From a virus, in IMG/VR virus record IMGVR_UViG_3300034682_000402, positions 1-46,393 of that record: 46,393 bases of DNA; one strand, written 5' to 3'. Below, in pieces: positions 44,767-46,393 of the stretch (position 1 is the first letter of the stretch; each line of letters begins with the position of its first letter). The position numbers and the translations under genes are program-made. The notes under the pieces are model-generated. The model searched no databases. It was given only the letters and a program-made list of their open reading frames with translations, and was not told the origin of the DNA.

Positions 44767-45342
44767 ATGATTATTAAATTCAGCATAAATTCCCCTAATC
44801 CACCATCTTGGATGGTGCTGTTGGCATATGCAATTCCATATCTAATTTTATTTGGGGTGGCTATTTTTTGGCCGTCGCACCACAGTCCATTTGGACTTGA
44901 TTTTACTCATGCCAGCTTAACTACAACAATTCCTTCAATAAAAGGATATGTCGAAAAATCAGAATTTCCTCATGCAACCGCTGCATTCTTTTTCATCAGT
45001 GGCTTGATGGTGATTCCATATTTTATATTATCATTAGTTAATCCGATTTTGCCTTATATTTCATCAAAACGAGCATCCATATATTTTGATAAATACAAAA
45101 AATCTCGCATGCGTGCTTGGGTTGCGCTTATTATTATATCTCCAATAATGATTTGGGGTTCATGGATTCAGCCTGGATATCAATTTAATGTTGCACCAAT
45201 ATCTGATCAAAGATGGGCTTTAGCCATATTTGGCTTATATTTCAGCTTCTTTTTCCAGTTGGCATTATTAGCGACAGCTTTCCGTTGCATGCTTTTTTTT
45301 GAGGAGATATTAAATAGAGGAACTGGCCATAGCATAGAATGA
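44767..45342 (+). CDS. four-TM membrane protein, candidate lysogenic conversion gene
   Basis: A 191-aa integral membrane protein. Hydrophobic segments lie at about 15-34 (WMVLLAYAIPYLILFGVAIF), 72-93 (AAFFFISGLMVIPYFILSLV), 116-134 (AWVALIIISPIMIWGSWI) and 150-172 (ALAIFGLYFSFFFQLALLATAF), plus a basic loop (SSKRASIYFDKYKKSRMR). It is strongly AT-rich compared with phage genes and lies at the right edge next to host-like remnants, the usual place for morons. It may alter the host envelope or block superinfection. No family recognised and no clear Shine-Dalgarno. Confidence 0.7.
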   Translation: MIIKFSINSPNPPSWMVLLAYAIPYLILFGVAIFWPSHHSPFGLDFTHASLTTTIPSIKGYVEKSEFPHATAAFFFISGLMVIPYFILSLVNPILPYISSKRASIYFDKYKKSRMRAWVALIIISPIMIWGSWIQPGYQFNVAPISDQRWALAIFGLYFSFFFQLALLATAFRCMLFFEEILNRGTGHSIE

Positions 45343-45407
45343 GTGGGCAACTGGCGATAAAGTTGGAAAAATCGGTGGCGCGCTTGGCAAGGCACTGCAA
45401 TAGATAG

Positions 45408-45740
45408 TTATTTTTTAAACACGGCTGAGGCATTAAAGAAGCCAGCCCTCAGCCGCGCAATCGGTATCTCATTCAGCTTGGTTTTGTACCTGGGTGTGCG
45501 CCGTTCCTGCTTCATCCGCCACCCGTCTTCGTCCTCTTGCGTGCGCCCGGTGCTGGCGATGTGCACCGTGGCCTTGCCATACCGCTCGTTGATCTTGTCC
45601 ATGGCCTCCATCAGCTTGCTGTGGTCGCGCTTGGGCGCCGGCGCGTCAAACAGCAGGTCGCCCTGCACCTGGTTGGTGGCGGAGGTCAGGTCCAGCAGCA
45701 TCACCCCGGCCTTGGCAGCTGGTTGAAGATGAAATTCACC
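45408..45740 (-). pseudogene. umuC: truncated umuC (DNA polymerase V, C-terminal DUF4113 fragment)
   Basis: About 110 codons matching the extreme C-terminus of UmuC: KAGVMLLDLTSATNQVQGDLLF, then HSKLMEAMDKINERYGKATVHIAS and MKQERRTPRYKTKLNEIP. The whole polymerase body is missing; an in-frame stop lies just upstream at 45741-45743. The break coincides with the 3' end of the 216-aa membrane protein gene, so a recombination or insertion event probably replaced the 5' part. Non-functional as a polymerase. Confidence 0.85.
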
Positions 45741-46351
45741 TCAAAATTTCGATTGGGTGGCATGTAAATGTCACTACCATCCTTATCCAGCGCCGAACAC
45801 ATCAAGTCCTTATCCACTGCACTGTATTCAAAACACTTCATATTCATTGTTATTCTTGGGAATGCAAATGATGTTTTTGGAGGGGGTGCATCTTTTTTAG
45901 GAATGCTCAGCCACAGGCCACTGAGGCGCCAGCCAGCAATCCCGGGCAGATAAAAATCTCTATAAAAGGAAAATTCGTAGTTTTTAGGACCCACTTGGGT
46001 GATAGTGAGTGGCAGTTGCTTACTGTAGTAAGAAATTGGGCGTCCAGGAATGAGAAACCCATGCCACTGATTTATCCACTTGGTCGTGGTGTACGCGCCC
46101 ATATGCACGTTCATCTCGTAGCCTTGATCAAAAGGGAAAGTACCCTTGATCGTCACTAAGTCCTGAGGGTGCGGGTTGATGGTGGGGGTCAGCACCCAGT
46201 CCCAAATGTGCGAGAGCCCATACAGCACCAATAGCGTTGTGATCAGCCAGTGTTTGCGTGTCCATGCACGTAAGCGGGCAAGGATCCCGATGGGAGGAGG
46301 TGGTGCAGGTGGCTTATTGCGTAATGTGTCCCAAGGTTTGGCGTCGCTCAT
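45701..46351 (-). CDS. single-TM membrane-anchored protein, 216 aa
   Basis: A 216-aa protein from MSDAKPWDTLRNK: a Pro-rich cytoplasmic head, one membrane helix at about 34-55 (HWLITTLLVLYGLSHIWDWVL), then a beta-rich extracytoplasmic domain (LVTIKGTFPFDQGYEMNVHMGA, PLTITQVGPKNYEFSFYRDFYLPGIAGWRLSGLWLSIP). AAGGA precedes the ATG. The stop lies within the umuC remnant. Function unknown. It could be a second conversion gene or the first host gene at the right boundary. Confidence 0.7.
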   Translation of the reverse strand: MSDAKPWDTLRNKPPAPPPPIGILARLRAWTRKHWLITTLLVLYGLSHIWDWVLTPTINPHPQDLVTIKGTFPFDQGYEMNVHMGAYTTTKWINQWHGFLIPGRPISYYSKQLPLTITQVGPKNYEFSFYRDFYLPGIAGWRLSGLWLSIPKKDAPPPKTSFAFPRITMNMKCFEYSAVDKDLMCSALDKDGSDIYMPPNRNFEVNFIFNQLPRPG

Positions 46352-46393
46352 CTCATCCTTTGTTACGTCAGTCGTGCAGCGCACGTGACCCAC

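Noticed and set aside
1-46393. CRISPR arrays, tRNA, rRNA and insertion sequences
   Set aside because: No regularly spaced direct repeats, cloverleaf-like gene or transposase frame was found on either strand.

Overview
The window is a nearly complete temperate siphophage prophage, about 44 kb, in a GC-rich betaproteobacterium, most likely Comamonadaceae (Acidovorax/Comamonas/Delftia-like). The host call is inference. It rests on the GC-rich codon use of the phage genes and on a dispersed palindrome with arms TAGCGCTT and AAGCGCTA that I associate with that family. The structural module follows lambda order: Nu1-like small terminase, GpA large terminase, gpW, portal, S49 protease/scaffold, gpD-like decoration protein, gpE capsid, tail tube, tape measure, tip proteins, lysis.

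Left arm (1-8 kb): integrase and excisionase-like gene, then a leftward series of small accessory genes separated by intrinsic terminators, several under 60 codons. The immunity region (5.6-8.0 kb) looks like lambda's. A PL-like leftward promoter with a palindromic operator lies near 5.6 kb. A DUF2971 gene sits in the rex position, followed by a CI-type S24 repressor, then operator/PR and cro. PL and PR share TTGAC(A/T)-17-TTTAAT followed by TTC, and GTTTAAAC-type operators. The early rightward region (8-12.6 kb) has a small cassette flanked by near-identical 21-bp junctions, DUF2513, a CII-like regulator, and a replication initiator with an iteron-like cluster inside it, followed by a lambda P-like gene.

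Between the large terminase with a Mor-family activator gene and the head genes sits an AT-richer cargo island (15.7-21.7 kb). It holds five co-oriented genes: Dam-like DNA adenine methyltransferase, HerA-family ATPase, NurA-family nuclease carrying a zinc ribbon, a two-TM coiled-coil protein, and a Panacea/SocA-domain protein. Gaps are 14, 10 and 0 nt, the last pair overlaps by 4 nt, and there is a dedicated promoter that looks leaderless. I interpret it as an anti-phage defence cassette fused to a PanTA-like toxin-antitoxin pair. I know of no named system with exactly this composition.

Two paralogous Rha-family genes bracket the structural region, one + at 22 kb and one - at 44 kb. Each is preceded by the same layout: promoter, short RNA containing a segment antisense to the downstream leader, intrinsic terminator, then the complementary leader and a good Shine-Dalgarno. 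This resembles the C4 antisense RNA that controls antirepressors in P1/P7-type phages and is the second major finding.

Right end (41-46 kb): coiled-coil membrane protein, SAR endolysin, Rz with nested Rz1, a 56-aa membrane protein, an HNH nuclease, rha2, an AT-rich membrane moron, a 5'-truncated umuC remnant and one further membrane-anchored protein. No attachment-site pair could be recognised, because integrase ends at base 1. All family assignments are from reading motifs; no database search was run.
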